Origin: Synechococcus sp. LTW-R
Lineage (GTDB): Bacteria > Cyanobacteriota > Cyanobacteriia > PCC-6307 > Cyanobiaceae
DNA: 64,000 nt
Assembly (NCBI RefSeq): GCF_014217875.1
Contig: NZ_CP059060.1
Location: forward strand, 62,001 to 126,000
Reading direction: 5' to 3'
The translations under genes and the position numbers were made by a program. The stretch's first letter is position 1. Each line of letters starts with the position of its first letter. The notes below the pieces were generated by a model. The model searched no databases. It worked only from the letters and a program-made list of their open reading frames with translations, and had not been told where the DNA came from. Of this stretch, positions 39,566 through 49,943 are shown piece by piece.

Positions 39566-40722
39566 GCGAGGACTGAACCGGCGGGACTGAGCTCGCCGTA
39601 GAGGCGCTCCAGCTGGTCGATGTTTTGGGTGAGGGTGTAGCGCTCAAGGGCACGCTGGCGGGCGCGCCGTCCCAGTTCGGCGGTGAGGACCGGTTGGTCC
39701 CGCAGCACCGGCAGCAGGGTGCGCAGCTGGGTCGTCACCCCCTGGGTGCTGATCACGATGCCGGCGCCGCCCTCCAGTACCTCCCCATCGGCGCCGGCAT
39801 CGGTGGCGACGCAGGCGGTACCGCTGGCCATGGCCTCCAGCAGGGCCAAGGAGAGACCCTCCACCAGGGAAGGCAAGAGGAAGACCTCGGCGAGCTGCAG
39901 CAGGGCCAAGCGAACGCTTTGGTCGGGTTCGTGGCCCCGCCAGAGGATCCCGGCGTCCTCGCCGTAGTTCTGCATCAGCGATTGGCGCATCGGGCCATCG
40001 CCCACCACCACCAGCCGGCAGCCGCTGGGCTGAACCAACTTCCAGGCCCGCAGCAGCGCTTCGACGTTCTTCTCCGTCGCGATCCTGCCCATGTAGAGGA
40101 ACACCCGCTGGCCGCTGAAGCGTTGGCGCAGCTCTTGGAGCCGCTCAGAGGGCTCGGCCGGATTGCCGGGAGTCCAGCGCTGGGGATCCACCCCGTTGGG
40201 GATCACCGCCAGGCGATGGCTGGGGACCCCAAGCCGCATCAGGACATCGGCCTGCAACTCCGAGAAGACCACCACCCGGTCGTACTTGGCCAGGGAGGGG
40301 GCGTAGAGCTGATAGGTCAGCTGTTGGGTGCCGGCGCTGAGGTTGCGCAGACTGGCGTCAAACGGGGGGTGGAAGGTGGCCACCAGCGGCAGTCCCAGCT
40401 GCTGGCAGAGGTCGGGGAGCCTGAAATCCAGGGGCGAGAGGGTCAAGCTGGCGTGCACCAGATCCGGCTGCAGCCGCTCCAGGGACTCCCGCAGTTCGCG
40501 CTGGGCCCCTGGCGAAGGAATCGTGTACACCTGCGACTTGACCAGATACGGCAGCACGACGTCGGGGCTGCTGGCTGTTCCTGTGCTGCTTGTACCGGAG
40601 CTGTCGAAGTGAATGAAGCTGATCTCGTGGCCGCGATCCCGCAGGGCCTCGGTGGTAGTCAGGCCGTAGGTGACGTTGCCGCAGAAGGGTGACTTTTTGC
40701 CCAGCCAGGCGATATGGGTCAC
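39562..40722 (-). CDS. Glycosyltransferase family 4
   Basis: A 386-residue GT-B protein. The N-terminus [19 protein letters not shown] holds the Gly-rich donor/acceptor loop; [26 protein letters not shown] and the E-x7-E segment [16 protein letters not shown] identify GT4. The acceptor is unknown; similar proteins build glycolipids or cell-surface sugars. The GTG at 40722 is the start; the frame open beyond it overlaps the MFS gene. The MFS transporter gene ends 28 bases upstream on the same strand. Confidence 0.88.
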   Translation of the reverse strand: MTHIAWLGKKSPFCGNVTYGLTTTEALRDRGHEISFIHFDSSGTSSTGTASSPDVVLPYLVKSQVYTIPSPGAQRELRESLERLQPDLVHASLTLSPLDFRLPDLCQQLGLPLVATFHPPFDASLRNLSAGTQQLTYQLYAPSLAKYDRVVVFSELQADVLMRLGVPSHRLAVIPNGVDPQRWTPGNPAEPSERLQELRQRFSGQRVFLYMGRIATEKNVEALLRAWKLVQPSGCRLVVVGDGPMRQSLMQNYGEDAGILWRGHEPDQSVRLALLQLAEVFLLPSLVEGLSLALLEAMASGTACVATDAGADGEVLEGGAGIVISTQGVTTQLRTLLPVLRDQPVLTAELGRRARQRALERYTLTQNIDQLERLYGELSPAGSVLA

Positions 40723-40750
40723 GCAGTGGCTACTCGACCAATAGCCGAAA

Positions 40751-42100
40751 CTAGCAGCGTTTCCACGGCTGCTCGAGCAGCGCGGCGGCCACCGCCAGGC
40801 CCGCCAAGGCCCAGAGCACCGGCAGCAGTCCATAGCGGCTCACGATGGCTCCGGCCAGCACCAGCGGCAGGCTCAAGGCAATGTTGATCAGGTTGTTCTG
40901 CAGGCCAAAGACCTTGCCCCGCATCGATTCCGGGGTGTCTTCCTGGATGGTGGTCTGGGCGGGGATGGCCAGCAGGGCGGCGCCGACGCCAAGCACCGCG
41001 CAGAGGGTGAGGGTGAAGCCGAGGCTGCCGCGCAGTTGGCCGAGCAGCACCAGGCTCCAGGCGATGGTCCCGAGGCCGGCGGAGGCCAGGCGACGGCGGT
41101 TGAAGCGATGGCCGATCTGCGCCACGGCGACGGCGCCCAGGGCGAGGCCGATGCCACTCATCGCCAGCAGGGTGCCGAATTGGGTGGGACCGAGCTGACG
41201 GATCGCGGAGGCCAGGCTGATGGCGAGGACATAGAGCGCCGCCAGCAGGCTGTAGAGGAGCACCAGTTGGAGCATGGCGCTGCGCACGCTGGGGCGCTGC
41301 TTGAGCACCTCGAGGCCGTCGGAGATCTCCCGCCAGATGTTCTCGTCATGGCTGCGCCGCGGGGTTTCCTCGACGCGGATCCAGGCAATCGAGAGGGCCG
41401 CCAGGCCGTAGCAGAGGGGCAATAGCGCGAACTCGCCGTTGGCGATGCCCAGGGCCCCCAGGCCGTACTTCAGGGCCCGCAGGATCGGATCACCCAGGGC
41501 GAAGCCGACGATCGTGGCGGCCATGCTGGTGGCTTGGTAGAGCGAGTTCGCCGCCAGCAACTGGCGCGTGGGCACCAGCATCGGGATCGCGGCCTGCTCC
41601 GCCGGGGCGAAGAACTGGGTCAGCACCGACTCCAGAAAGGTGATCACCAGCAGGGCCCAATAGCCCCAGCTGAGCCCGAGCCAATGGGGACCATCCAGCA
41701 GGCAGAACGGCGTCAGCAGGGCTAGGCCGGCGCGGATGCCGTTGCTGGCCACCATCACTTCGCGTTTGCGCCAGCGATCGGCCCAAACCCCAGCCACCAG
41801 TCCGAGCACCATGGCCGGGATGGTGTTGGCCACGTAGATCCCTGTGGCGAGCAGGGTGATCCATTGGGCCCGGCCCTCGATGCTCAGGTTGAAGGCCCCG
41901 GCGGCCTCCACGAGCGCTCCGCCCTCCGGTGGTGTCGCCCCCGCCCAGTACTGGGCGATCAGGAACACCATCAAGACGATGTAGAACTTGTCCGCCAGCT
42001 GGCTGAAGATCTGCCCAAGCCAGAGCTTGCGGAATTCGGGCAGGGCCAAGACCCCTTGCAATCCCGTGTTTTCTCCTGGAGACCGCGGGTCGTCGCTCAC
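40751..42100 (-). CDS. Major facilitator superfamily transporter
   Basis: A 449-residue protein with about 12 hydrophobic segments. GVWADRWRKREVMVASNG is the loop 2-3 motif A of the MFS, and a long cytoplasmic loop (EETPRRSHDENIWREISDGL) separates the halves. It resembles MFS_3-type exporters; the substrate is not evident. The GTG at 42100 fits the family N-terminus (LPEFRKLWLGQ). recO lies 5 bases upstream. Confidence 0.88.
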   Translation of the reverse strand: MSDDPRSPGENTGLQGVLALPEFRKLWLGQIFSQLADKFYIVLMVFLIAQYWAGATPPEGGALVEAAGAFNLSIEGRAQWITLLATGIYVANTIPAMVLGLVAGVWADRWRKREVMVASNGIRAGLALLTPFCLLDGPHWLGLSWGYWALLVITFLESVLTQFFAPAEQAAIPMLVPTRQLLAANSLYQATSMAATIVGFALGDPILRALKYGLGALGIANGEFALLPLCYGLAALSIAWIRVEETPRRSHDENIWREISDGLEVLKQRPSVRSAMLQLVLLYSLLAALYVLAISLASAIRQLGPTQFGTLLAMSGIGLALGAVAVAQIGHRFNRRRLASAGLGTIAWSLVLLGQLRGSLGFTLTLCAVLGVGAALLAIPAQTTIQEDTPESMRGKVFGLQNNLINIALSLPLVLAGAIVSRYGLLPVLWALAGLAVAAALLEQPWKRC

Positions 42101-42105
42101 GTTCT

Positions 42106-42915
42106 TCAGGACCTTTCGGCTACCGATGATGCCCCATCGTTGAAGCACTGTCGCAACATCCGCCAGGAGCGGGCGCTGCGGTTGAGGTGTTCGCGGCACC
42201 AGAGCTCGAGCAGTTGCAGCAGCCGCAGCCAGACCCGCTCGGGTCCCATCAGCTCTCCATCGCGCTTCCGGGGTAAGGCCGGCCGCAGCAGTCGTTGCAG
42301 CAGGGCGAGCTCGGAGGCATTGAGCACCATCTGGGCGCCGGGTACGGCACCGATGACAAAGCCTTCACTGGGCAACAGGCTGCAGCGCCACTCCCAGTTC
42401 CCCAGGGGCGGATCCAGGGGAAGTCCGCTGCGGCAGCACTCCGCCAGGGGGAGGGCATAGCCCCCCAGGGCCAGCAGGTGGGTGAGGCCCTGAACGCTGA
42501 TGGCCAGGGCTTCGAGGTTGTCCTGTTTGTCCTTCACCACCAATTCCAACCGGGACAGCTGCACCAGCAGGTCCTCGAGGACCCCTTCAATCGCGTCACC
42601 GCTGGGGACCAGCAGCAGGGCCACCTCCGCGAGGCCCTGGGCTGCCGCCAAGGTCTCCAGTCGCTCCGCCAGGTTCGAAAAGTTACGCAGGACCCGCAGT
42701 TGGCGCACGCGCTTGAGGCCACTGCGCCCCCCCACCTGCAGGCTGAGCACCGCCAAGGGGACGGCCGCGGCCAGGGAGCTTTTGGGTTTGCGGGCCCCTG
42801 GGGCGGCCAGGCGCACCAGGCCTTCGTCGTTGCTTAGGAGCGTGATCAGCCGGTCGCTTTCCCCGAGGGGACTGCTGCGCAGCACCAGGCCCTCCAGCCG
42901 CTGTTCGGGGCTCAC
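42106..42915 (-). CDS. recO: DNA repair protein RecO
   Basis: A 269-residue RecO. An N-terminal OB fold (LEGLVLRSSPLGESDRLITL) is followed by the helical C-terminal domain. It loads RecA on SSB-coated DNA with RecR. The GTG start overlaps the deoC stop (GTGA), so the two are translationally coupled, and the MFS gene follows at once. Confidence 0.9.
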   Translation of the reverse strand: MSPEQRLEGLVLRSSPLGESDRLITLLSNDEGLVRLAAPGARKPKSSLAAAVPLAVLSLQVGGRSGLKRVRQLRVLRNFSNLAERLETLAAAQGLAEVALLLVPSGDAIEGVLEDLLVQLSRLELVVKDKQDNLEALAISVQGLTHLLALGGYALPLAECCRSGLPLDPPLGNWEWRCSLLPSEGFVIGAVPGAQMVLNASELALLQRLLRPALPRKRDGELMGPERVWLRLLQLLELWCREHLNRSARSWRMLRQCFNDGASSVAERS

Positions 42916-43583
42916 TCGTCCTTCGCCCGCAGGGCCTCCATCAAGGCCACACCTCGGCTGGTGCCCAGGCGGCTGGCGCCCGCTTCGACGAGGGCATAGG
43001 CCTGCTCCAGGCTGCTGATGCCACCCGAGGCCTTAATGGCGGCGCGCCCCCGGGCGAGTTGGCGGAGTTGTTGGACCTGTTCGATGCTCGCCGCGGGTCC
43101 AAAGCCACTGCCGGTCTTGAGCACGCTGGCGCCCACGTCGATGCTGGCTTCGACGGCCCACTCGAGGACCTCCGGAGTCAGACGCCCCACCTCCAAGATC
43201 ACCTTGAAGGGCAGCCCCAGGTCGGCGACCGGGGCGAGGTCCTCGCAGAACTGAGCGCTGTTGCCGTCGGCCAGGGCGCCAAAGTCCGGCACGACATCAA
43301 GTTCATCCGCGCCGGCGCCAGCGGCCCATTCCGCTTCCTGGCGTTTGATCTGCGCGGGAATCGCGCCAAAGGGGAAGCCGATCACGCTGATCAGCTTCGG
43401 GCCCCGTCCGCCGCTTGGACCCAGCCGCTCGCGGGCCAGATCCAACCAGCGGGAGGCCAGGCAGACCCCGGCAAAGCCGAAGTGCTTGGCCTCGTCGCAG
43501 CAGCGCAGCACTGACTCGCGGCCCTGATGGGGATCCAGCAGGGCGTGATCGATCAGGGGGGCGAGATCGGGCAGGTCGCGCAC
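42912..43583 (-). CDS. deoC: Deoxyribose-phosphate aldolase DeoC
   Basis: A 223-residue TIM-barrel aldolase. LIDHALLDPH at the N-terminus, the central VPDFGAL region and the Schiff-base lysine in LKTGSGFGP are diagnostic. It cleaves 2-deoxyribose-5-phosphate. It starts the deoC-recO-MFS-GT4 run, 34 bases after the hpf gene ends. Confidence 0.94.
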   Translation of the reverse strand: MRDLPDLAPLIDHALLDPHQGRESVLRCCDEAKHFGFAGVCLASRWLDLARERLGPSGGRGPKLISVIGFPFGAIPAQIKRQEAEWAAGAGADELDVVPDFGALADGNSAQFCEDLAPVADLGLPFKVILEVGRLTPEVLEWAVEASIDVGASVLKTGSGFGPAASIEQVQQLRQLARGRAAIKASGGISSLEQAYALVEAGASRLGTSRGVALMEALRAKDE

Positions 43584-43617
43584 GGTGGACGCCGCAGTTG
43601 GCCTTCAGTGTCTGCGA

Positions 43618-44205
43618 TCAGGCCTTGGCCTGAATCACACCAAAGCCCCCGTGGTTGCGCCGGTAGACCACCTGCAGCTCACCGCTCTCCGCGTCGCGGA
43701 ACAAATAAAAGTCGTGGTCGATCAGCTCCAGCTGGTGCAGGGCCTCATTCAGACCCATGGCGGGCATCGGGAAGTATTTGCGGCGCACCCCCCGGGGGGG
43801 GAGACCGGCTTCTTTGCCCTCCAGCAGGGAGCCGCTGACGCTGTCATCGCCGGCCATCTCCACCACGCTGGGGGTCTGGCTGGCGTGGTGACCGTGGCTG
43901 TGGTGGTGGTCGCCGTGGCGGTCCTTGTAGCGGCGCAGCTGCCGGGTCAATTTCCCAGCCACCAAATCAATGCTGGCGTAGAGGTTCTCGCTGCGTTCTT
44001 GGGCGCGGATCACGGTGCCATTGGCGAAGACCGTCACCTCCGCGGTCTGTTGCGGAACCCGGGGATTGCGGGCCACCGAGAGATGCACGTCCGCCTCTTT
44101 CACCATCCCGTCGAAATGACTGGTCGCTCGCTTCAGCTTCTCTTCGGTGTACTCGCGGATGGCTGGAGTGACCTCCAGATTGCGGCCGTGAATCACGAGC
44201 TTCAT
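43618..44205 (-). CDS. hpf: Ribosome hibernation promoting factor (LrtA type)
   Basis: A 195-residue long-form HPF. The N-terminal ~100 residues (MKLVIHGRNLEVTPAIREYT) bind the 30S decoding site and the C-terminal ~60 residues (KYFPMPAMGLNEALHQLELI onward) drive 100S dimer formation. Cyanobacterial homologues are called LrtA (light-repressed transcript). A His-rich linker (GDHHHSHGHH) joins the two domains. Confidence 0.94.
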   Translation of the reverse strand: MKLVIHGRNLEVTPAIREYTEEKLKRATSHFDGMVKEADVHLSVARNPRVPQQTAEVTVFANGTVIRAQERSENLYASIDLVAGKLTRQLRRYKDRHGDHHHSHGHHASQTPSVVEMAGDDSVSGSLLEGKEAGLPPRGVRRKYFPMPAMGLNEALHQLELIDHDFYLFRDAESGELQVVYRRNHGGFGVIQAKA

Positions 44206-44252
44206 CCCTTGCCTCCTGGGCGATGGACTCGTTTAAACGCTAGGAACGATAA

Positions 44253-44948
44253 GTGATTTCAACCACGGCCTCGCTCGCTCACGACGCAATCTGTTTCGAG
44301 CCCCCTGGCTGCGTCCCCTTTGCCCAGGGCTGGAGTTGGCAGCAGCAGTTGCAACGGCGGCTGCTGGAGAACCCCGATGGGCCCGAGGCGGTGCTGCTGC
44401 TGGAGCACGAGCCCTGCTACACCCTGGGCCGCGGCGCGGACCCGGCCTTCCTGGGCTTTGATCCGGCGGATCCCCCGGCACCGCTCTTTCGGATTGATCG
44501 GGGCGGTGAAGTGACCCACCACTGCCCGGGGCAGTTGGTGCTCTATCCGGTGCTCAACCTGCAGCGCCATGGCGCTGACCTGCACCTCTATCTGCGGGAG
44601 CTCGAGGAGGTGGTGATCGCGTTGTTGGCCGAACTGGGTCTGGAGGCCGAACGGATTGAGGGGCTGACGGGGGTCTGGTTGGAGGGCCGCAAGGTGGCCG
44701 CCATTGGGGTCGGTGCCCGCCGTTGGATCAGTCAGCACGGCTTGGCCCTCAATGTCGAGGCGGATCTCGCTGGTTTTGCCGAAGTCGTGCCCTGCGGGAT
44801 CGCCAATCGGGAGGTCGGGCGCCTGGTGGATTGGCGGCCGGAGCTCTCGGCGGCGGCCCTGCGGCCGCGGCTGCTGGAGATCTTTGCGCGTCGCTTTGGT
44901 TTGCAGTTCCGCCCGCCAACCCGGCAGGAGCAGCTCCAGGGGTGGTAA
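44253..44948 (+). CDS. lipB: Octanoyl-ACP:protein N-octanoyltransferase LipB
   Basis: A 231-residue LipB from a GTG. LYTLGRG-type segment [28 protein letters not shown] and the catalytic Cys181 in [10 protein letters not shown] are present. It attaches octanoate to lipoyl domains, one of which (pdhC, E2) is encoded 2.5 kb downstream. Divergent from hpf. Confidence 0.94.
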   Translation: MISTTASLAHDAICFEPPGCVPFAQGWSWQQQLQRRLLENPDGPEAVLLLEHEPCYTLGRGADPAFLGFDPADPPAPLFRIDRGGEVTHHCPGQLVLYPVLNLQRHGADLHLYLRELEEVVIALLAELGLEAERIEGLTGVWLEGRKVAAIGVGARRWISQHGLALNVEADLAGFAEVVPCGIANREVGRLVDWRPELSAAALRPRLLEIFARRFGLQFRPPTRQEQLQGW

Positions 44949-44975
44949 GACCGGGGCCAATTGATTGGTGCTCCC

Positions 44976-46892
44976 ATGCCCCTCGCCGAGATCAGCTGGA
45001 CGGGCAGTCGCCACGATCAGCGCGCCTTGGCCGAGAGGCACGACTGGAGTGCCCTCCGCGGCCTTGAGCAGCTCTGGGGGCAGCTGGCGGAGCTCCATGG
45101 CGAGGCTCCGGCCCTGGAGGCCCCCCATGCGAAGCCGCCGGAGCAGTTGAGCTTCCGCCGCCTGCATCAGAAGATCGAGCAGGCCGCCGCCGGTTTTGCA
45201 GCCCTCGGAGTCCGGCCGGGCGAGGTCGTCGGTTTGTTCTCGGAGAACAGCCCCCGCTGGCTGGTGGCGGACCAGGGGTTGATGCGTCTTGGGGCCGCGG
45301 ATGCGGTTCGCGGCAGCGGCGCACCGGTGGATGAGTTGCGCTACATCGCCGCCGACTGCGGCGCGGTGGCGCTGGTGCTGGAGTCCGCCGAGCTGCTCCA
45401 GCGTTTGCAGTTGAGCAGTGAGCTGCTCGGCCAGCTGCGCTTTGTGGTGCTGTTGCAGGGGGACCGCGGTTCGGTGGTGCCGGTCATCCCCTGCTTCACC
45501 TGGGAGGAACTGATGGCCAAGGGGGCCGCGAGGCCGGCTCCGGCCTGGCCCGAGGGCGGCGAGGAGCGCCTGGCCACGGTGCTCTACACCTCAGGCACCA
45601 CGGGCCGCCCCAAGGGTGTCCCCCTCAGCCACGCCAACTTGCTGCAACAGCTGCGCAGCCTCGGGGTGGCGGTGGCGCCGCGGCCAGGTGATCGGGTGCT
45701 GAGCGTTCTGCCGATCTGGCATGCCTACGAGCGCAGCGCTGAATACTTCCTGCTCTCCTGCGGTTGCAAGCAGACCTACACGACCCTCAAGCAACTGCGC
45801 CCGGATCTGCAGCGGGTTCGTCCCCACTATTTGATCAGCGTTCCTCGGCTCTGGGAGGCCCTGCTGAGCGGCTTCGAAGATGCCCTCGCGGCGATGCCCG
45901 CGAGTCGCGCCAAGTTGCTGCGCTCGGCCCTGGGCGTCAGTCGGTATCACTGCCTCGCGAGACGGGTGGCGGCCGATCGCACCCTCGCCCCCGAGCGCAA
46001 GCGTCGCCGCGTGGCCGCCGCCGCCGGAGCTCTGTTGAGCTGGCCCGTGCATGGTCTGGCCGAGAAGCTGTTTTGGCCGAAGGTGCGCACCCAGCTGATC
46101 GGTGGTCGCCTGCGCACGGCCATCAGTGGTGGTGGTGCCCTGGCGATCCATGTCGACGGCTTCTTCGAGGCCATCGGCATTGAGTTGTTAGTGGGCTACG
46201 GCCTGACGGAGACCAGCCCGGTGTTGACCTGCCGGCGCCGTTGGAACAACCGCCGCGGCAGCTCCGGCCAACCGCTCCCCGGCACGGCCATCAAGATCAC
46301 CGATCCCGAGACCGGGGCAGTGCTGGCGATCGGCGAACGGGGCAAGGTCTTGGCCAAAGGCAGCCAGGTGATGGGGGGCTATCTGGGCAAACCGGAAGCC
46401 ACCGCCAAGGTCCTCGATGCCGAGGGCTGGTTTGACACCGGTGATCTGGGCCACCTGCTGGCGGACGGCACCTTGGTGCTGACCGGCCGCGCCAAGGACA
46501 CGATCGTGCTCAGCAGCGGCGAGAACATTGAGCCGGGCCCCCTCGAGGAGTGCCTGGTGGCCTGCTCCCTGGTGGAGCAGGTGATGCTTGTGGGCCAGGA
46601 CCGCAAGGCCCTGGGTGCCCTGGTGGTGCCGAAGCTGGAGAACCTGGAGGCCTTTGCGGCAGGGCAGGGACTGACGCCCTCGGACCCGGCTCTGCTGAAG
46701 GCCCTCACCAGTCGGCTGAACCGGCGCCTGCAGGCGCGGGTGGGGGCCCGTCCGGATGAACGGCTGGCGGGGGTCGCCCTGGTGGAGCCCTTCAGCATCG
46801 ATAACGGTCTGTTGACCCAAACCCTCAAGCAGAAGCGCGATCGCATCGCCGATCGCGACACCCAGGCGATCGAGGCGATCTACGGCCGCTAG
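44976..46892 (+). CDS. aas: AMP-dependent acyl-CoA/acyl-ACP synthetase
   Basis: A 638-residue ANL-family ligase. LYTSGTTGRPKGVPLSHANL (ATP loop), GYGLTETSPVL and TGDLGHLLADGTLVLTGRAKD are the three classical motifs. In cyanobacteria the single enzyme of this type recycles free fatty acids as acyl-ACP (Aas). ATG 44976 is preferred over TTG 44961, as it is 27 bases after lipB. Confidence 0.88.
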   Translation: MPLAEISWTGSRHDQRALAERHDWSALRGLEQLWGQLAELHGEAPALEAPHAKPPEQLSFRRLHQKIEQAAAGFAALGVRPGEVVGLFSENSPRWLVADQGLMRLGAADAVRGSGAPVDELRYIAADCGAVALVLESAELLQRLQLSSELLGQLRFVVLLQGDRGSVVPVIPCFTWEELMAKGAARPAPAWPEGGEERLATVLYTSGTTGRPKGVPLSHANLLQQLRSLGVAVAPRPGDRVLSVLPIWHAYERSAEYFLLSCGCKQTYTTLKQLRPDLQRVRPHYLISVPRLWEALLSGFEDALAAMPASRAKLLRSALGVSRYHCLARRVAADRTLAPERKRRRVAAAAGALLSWPVHGLAEKLFWPKVRTQLIGGRLRTAISGGGALAIHVDGFFEAIGIELLVGYGLTETSPVLTCRRRWNNRRGSSGQPLPGTAIKITDPETGAVLAIGERGKVLAKGSQVMGGYLGKPEATAKVLDAEGWFDTGDLGHLLADGTLVLTGRAKDTIVLSSGENIEPGPLEECLVACSLVEQVMLVGQDRKALGALVVPKLENLEAFAAGQGLTPSDPALLKALTSRLNRRLQARVGARPDERLAGVALVEPFSIDNGLLTQTLKQKRDRIADRDTQAIEAIYGR

Positions 46893-46968
46893 GGCCGGGA
46901 ACCCGCCCGCACCAGACGTTGTCGGCCCTGCCCAGCCCTGACAGGCTGGGCGCCGCGATTGATCTCCC

Positions 46969-47412
46969 ATGGCCGAGGGTTCCCTCTCCGTAAAGCGCTC
47001 CATCACCGTCCGCGCGGTGGTCACCCCCCGCTGGAAAGAGGACGCTGAGCGGGAAATCAGCGCGGCGATCGCCAACAGCGATGCCCAGCTGGGGCAGCTC
47101 GAGCAAGAGGGGCAGCAACTGGTGGAGGCGATCCGCAGCCAGAGCGCCAATCCCCTCGACCCCCGTGTCCAGGAGCAGGTGGGCTCGGTCCAGGAGCAGG
47201 TGGCGGCCAAGCGCGCCGAGCTCGAGGAGCAGAAGCGTCAGCTGCTCGAGCAGCAGCGCCAGGTCCGTGATCTGGAGATGGAGCAAATCGTCGAGCAGGG
47301 TCAGCTCGACAGCTTCACGGACGTCAAGGTGGGCGACAATCTGGTCGAGAAGCTCCAGGTGGCTGTTGTTGTCCGTGATGGGGTGATCGAGGCGATCGAG
47401 GGAGCCCTCTGA
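46969..47412 (+). CDS. YlqD family protein
   Basis: A 147-residue protein with an N-terminal RSITVRAVVTPRWKEDAE segment, a long Gln/Glu-rich coiled coil (residues ~25-110) and a C-terminal DVKVGDNLVEKLQVAVVVRD strand region, the layout of YlqD proteins. Function unknown. It precedes pdhC by 67 bases. Confidence 0.8.
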   Translation: MAEGSLSVKRSITVRAVVTPRWKEDAEREISAAIANSDAQLGQLEQEGQQLVEAIRSQSANPLDPRVQEQVGSVQEQVAAKRAELEEQKRQLLEQQRQVRDLEMEQIVEQGQLDSFTDVKVGDNLVEKLQVAVVVRDGVIEAIEGAL

Positions 47413-47479
47413 GGCGTCCCAATCAGGGGGCTGCCGCTGAGCCGCGTAAAATCCGCCTCAATTGAGCGGCAGACCTCCG

Positions 47480-48808
47480 TTGGCCACCCACGAAATCTTC
47501 ATGCCCGCCCTCTCTTCCACCATGACGGAGGGCAAGATCGTGGAATGGCTGAAGAAGCCAGGTGACAAGGTCGGCCGCGGTGAGTCCGTCCTGGTTGTCG
47601 AGTCCGACAAGGCCGACATGGACGTCGAGTCCTTCAACGAGGGCTACCTGGCTGCGGTGTTGATGCCCGCAGGCAGCACCGCCCCCGTCGGCGAAACCAT
47701 CGGTCTGGTGGTGGAAACCGAGGCGGAAATTGCTGAGGCCCAGGCCAAGGCCCCCAGCGCCCCTGCAGCGGCTGCAGCACCCGCCCCCGCCGCGGCTCCC
47801 GCTCCTGCTGCTGCCCCGGCTCCGGCCCCCGCACCGGTCGCGGCTGCCCCCGCCCCCGTTGCTGCTGCCCCGGCTCCCGTCGTGAGCAATGGCCGCGTGG
47901 TGGCGAGCCCCCGTGCCAAGAAACTGGCCAGCCAGCACGGCGTGGCCCTGGAGACCCTGCGCGGCAGCGGCCCCCACGGCCGTATCCAGGCTGAAGACGT
48001 TGAGCGGGCCCTGGGCCTGACCGTCGCGGTCCCCCGTGTGGCTGAGGGTTCGGCCCCTGCGGCGAGCGGTAGCAGCAATGGCGCCGCGGCTCCGGCCTCC
48101 GCTCCGGCTGGCAATGCCTTTGGCCGCCCCGGCGAGAGCGTCGCCTTCAACACCCTCCAGGGCGCCGTCAACCGCAACATGGTCGCCAGCCTGGCGGTGC
48201 CCACCTTCCGCGTGGGCTACACGATCACCACCACCAAGCTGGACGCCTTCTACAAGCAGGTGAAGAGCAAGGGCATCACCATGACCGCCCTGCTGGCGAA
48301 GGCCGTGGGCGTGGTGCTGGCCCGTCACCCCCAGGTGAATGCCGCCACCAGCGCCGATGGTTCCGCCATGGTTTATCCGGCTTCGGTGAACGTCGCCGTG
48401 GCCGTGGCGATGGAAGACGGTGGCTTGATCACCCCGGTTCTGGCCAACGCCGACAAGACCGACATCCATTCCCTGGCCCGCAACTGGGCGGATCTGGTGT
48501 GCCGCGCTCGCAGCAAACAACTCCAGCCTGAGGAGTACAGCACCGGCACCTTCACCCTCTCCAACCTGGGGATGTTCGGTGTGGATCGCTTTGACGCGAT
48601 TCTGCCCCCGGGCACCGGCGCGATCCTGGCGGTGGCCGCCTCGCGTCCCACCGTGGTCGGCGGCAAGGACGGCTCGATCAGGGTTGCGAACCAGATGCAG
48701 GTGAATCTGACCTGCGATCACCGCGTGATCTATGGCGCCGATGCGGCGGCCTTCCTCAAGGATCTGGCCCAGCTGATCGAGACCAACCCCGAGAGCCTGG
48801 CCTTCTGA
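47480..48808 (+). CDS. pdhC: Dihydrolipoamide acetyltransferase, E2 of pyruvate dehydrogenase
   Basis: A 442-residue E2. The lipoyl domain carries K44 in [10 protein letters not shown]; an Ala/Pro-rich linker spans about residues 93-134; the peripheral subunit-binding domain follows ([20 protein letters not shown]); the catalytic domain ends with [19 protein letters not shown] at 47480 gives [13 protein letters not shown], the family N-terminus; an earlier in-frame TTG is at 47462. Its TGA overlaps the presumed start of queA. Confidence 0.95.
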   Translation: MATHEIFMPALSSTMTEGKIVEWLKKPGDKVGRGESVLVVESDKADMDVESFNEGYLAAVLMPAGSTAPVGETIGLVVETEAEIAEAQAKAPSAPAAAAAPAPAAAPAPAAAPAPAPAPVAAAPAPVAAAPAPVVSNGRVVASPRAKKLASQHGVALETLRGSGPHGRIQAEDVERALGLTVAVPRVAEGSAPAASGSSNGAAAPASAPAGNAFGRPGESVAFNTLQGAVNRNMVASLAVPTFRVGYTITTTKLDAFYKQVKSKGITMTALLAKAVGVVLARHPQVNAATSADGSAMVYPASVNVAVAVAMEDGGLITPVLANADKTDIHSLARNWADLVCRARSKQLQPEEYSTGTFTLSNLGMFGVDRFDAILPPGTGAILAVAASRPTVVGGKDGSIRVANQMQVNLTCDHRVIYGADAAAFLKDLAQLIETNPESLAF

Positions 48809-49899
48809 TCAGCGACGATCAGCTGCTCTCGAGTTACGTCTTTGACCTCCCGGAGACGTTCATCGCCCAGCGCCCTGTCGAACCGCGCCATGCGGCGCGG
48901 CTGTTGGCGCTCGAGGGGCCAGAGGGCTGTCGCCATCAAACGGTCTGGGATCTGCAGGAGCTGCTGAAACCCGGCGATTTGCTGGTGGTGAACAACACCC
49001 GGGTGCTTAAGGCGCGCCTGCAGGCCCGCCGGCCCACAGGGGGGGCGGTGGAGCTGCTGGTGCTGGAGCCCGTGGGCGGCAGCGATTGGCTCTGTCTGGC
49101 CAAACCGGCCAAGCGCCTCAAGCCGGGCGAGATCCTGCAGCTGGAGCATCCCGGCCAAGCGCCCCAGCCCCTGGAGATCGTGGCCGTTGACGCGGAGACC
49201 GGTGGCCGGGTCGTGCGGTTTCCGGCGGAGTGCACCACCCCGGAAGCGATCGAGGCCCTGCTGGCCCGTTACGGCGAGATCCCCCTGCCGCCCTACATCC
49301 ACCAGCACTCCAGCGACGACGACAGCCGTTACCAGACCCGCTTTGCCTCCCGGCCCGGTGCGGTGGCGGCGCCCACGGCGGGCTTGCACCTGAGCGATGA
49401 ACTGCTGGACGCCCTCGAGGCCCTCGGGGTGCAGCGCACAACGGTGACCTTGCACGTCGGTCTGGGCACGTTCCGGCCGGTGGAAACCGAGGACCTGACC
49501 CAGTTGGAGCTGCACAGCGAGTGGGTTGAGGTGTCGGCGGCCTGTGTGGAGGCGGTGTCCCAGTGCCGCGCCCGCGGCGGCCGGGTGATTGCGGTTGGCA
49601 CCACCTCGGTTCGCAGCCTGGAGGCGGTCGCTCAGCTCCATGGCGGTGTGCTGCAACCCCATGCCGGTCCGGTGAATTTGGTGATTCAGCCCGGCTATCG
49701 CTTTGCGGTGGTTCAGGGGCTCCTGACCAACTTCCACCTGCCGAAAAGTTCCTTGTTGCTGCTGGTTAGTGCCCTGGTGGGACGGCTGCGTTTGCTGGCG
49801 CTCTACGAGGAGGCCAAGGCCGAGGGCTATCGCTTCTTCTCCTATGGCGATGCGATGTGGATCGCGCCGGAGGCGGTTCTGGAGAGCGCCCGGCCATAA
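48805..49899 (+). CDS. queA: S-adenosylmethionine:tRNA ribosyltransferase-isomerase QueA
   Basis: A ~364-residue enzyme of queuosine synthesis. The conserved N-terminus [18 protein letters not shown] and the segments [28 protein letters not shown]-type [11 protein letters not shown] and [15 protein letters not shown] are present. No ATG, GTG or TTG lies in frame before the conserved start: the first standard codon is TTG 48904, which would remove 33 conserved residues. I therefore place the start at CTG 48805, overlapping the pdhC stop as CTGA; ATC 48808 is the other possibility. Confidence 0.85.
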   Translation: MISDDQLLSSYVFDLPETFIAQRPVEPRHAARLLALEGPEGCRHQTVWDLQELLKPGDLLVVNNTRVLKARLQARRPTGGAVELLVLEPVGGSDWLCLAKPAKRLKPGEILQLEHPGQAPQPLEIVAVDAETGGRVVRFPAECTTPEAIEALLARYGEIPLPPYIHQHSSDDDSRYQTRFASRPGAVAAPTAGLHLSDELLDALEALGVQRTTVTLHVGLGTFRPVETEDLTQLELHSEWVEVSAACVEAVSQCRARGGRVIAVGTTSVRSLEAVAQLHGGVLQPHAGPVNLVIQPGYRFAVVQGLLTNFHLPKSSLLLLVSALVGRLRLLALYEEAKAEGYRFFSYGDAMWIAPEAVLESARP

Positions 49900-49925
49900 A
49901 AAAAGCCCCCGCTCCGGCGGGGGCT
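49898..49925 (-). terminator. Terminator of sodB (facing queA end)
   Basis: On the minus strand AAGCCCCCGCC and GGCGGGGGCTT-type arms (CCCCCGC, CGG, GCGGGGG) form a hairpin followed by seven T residues. It lies 18 bases after the sodB stop; the hairpin may also end queA transcripts. Confidence 0.85.
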
Positions 49926-49943
49926 TGGGTTGGATCGCTTGGA

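Noticed and set aside
47755-47880. Apparent tandem repeat inside pdhC
   Set aside because: It is the Ala/Pro-rich interdomain linker of E2 proteins, a normal low-complexity coding stretch.
47423-48721. 432-codon minus-strand ORF over pdhC
   Set aside because: Antisense to the E2 gene, including its Ala/Pro linker; Gly/Arg-rich nonsense sequence.
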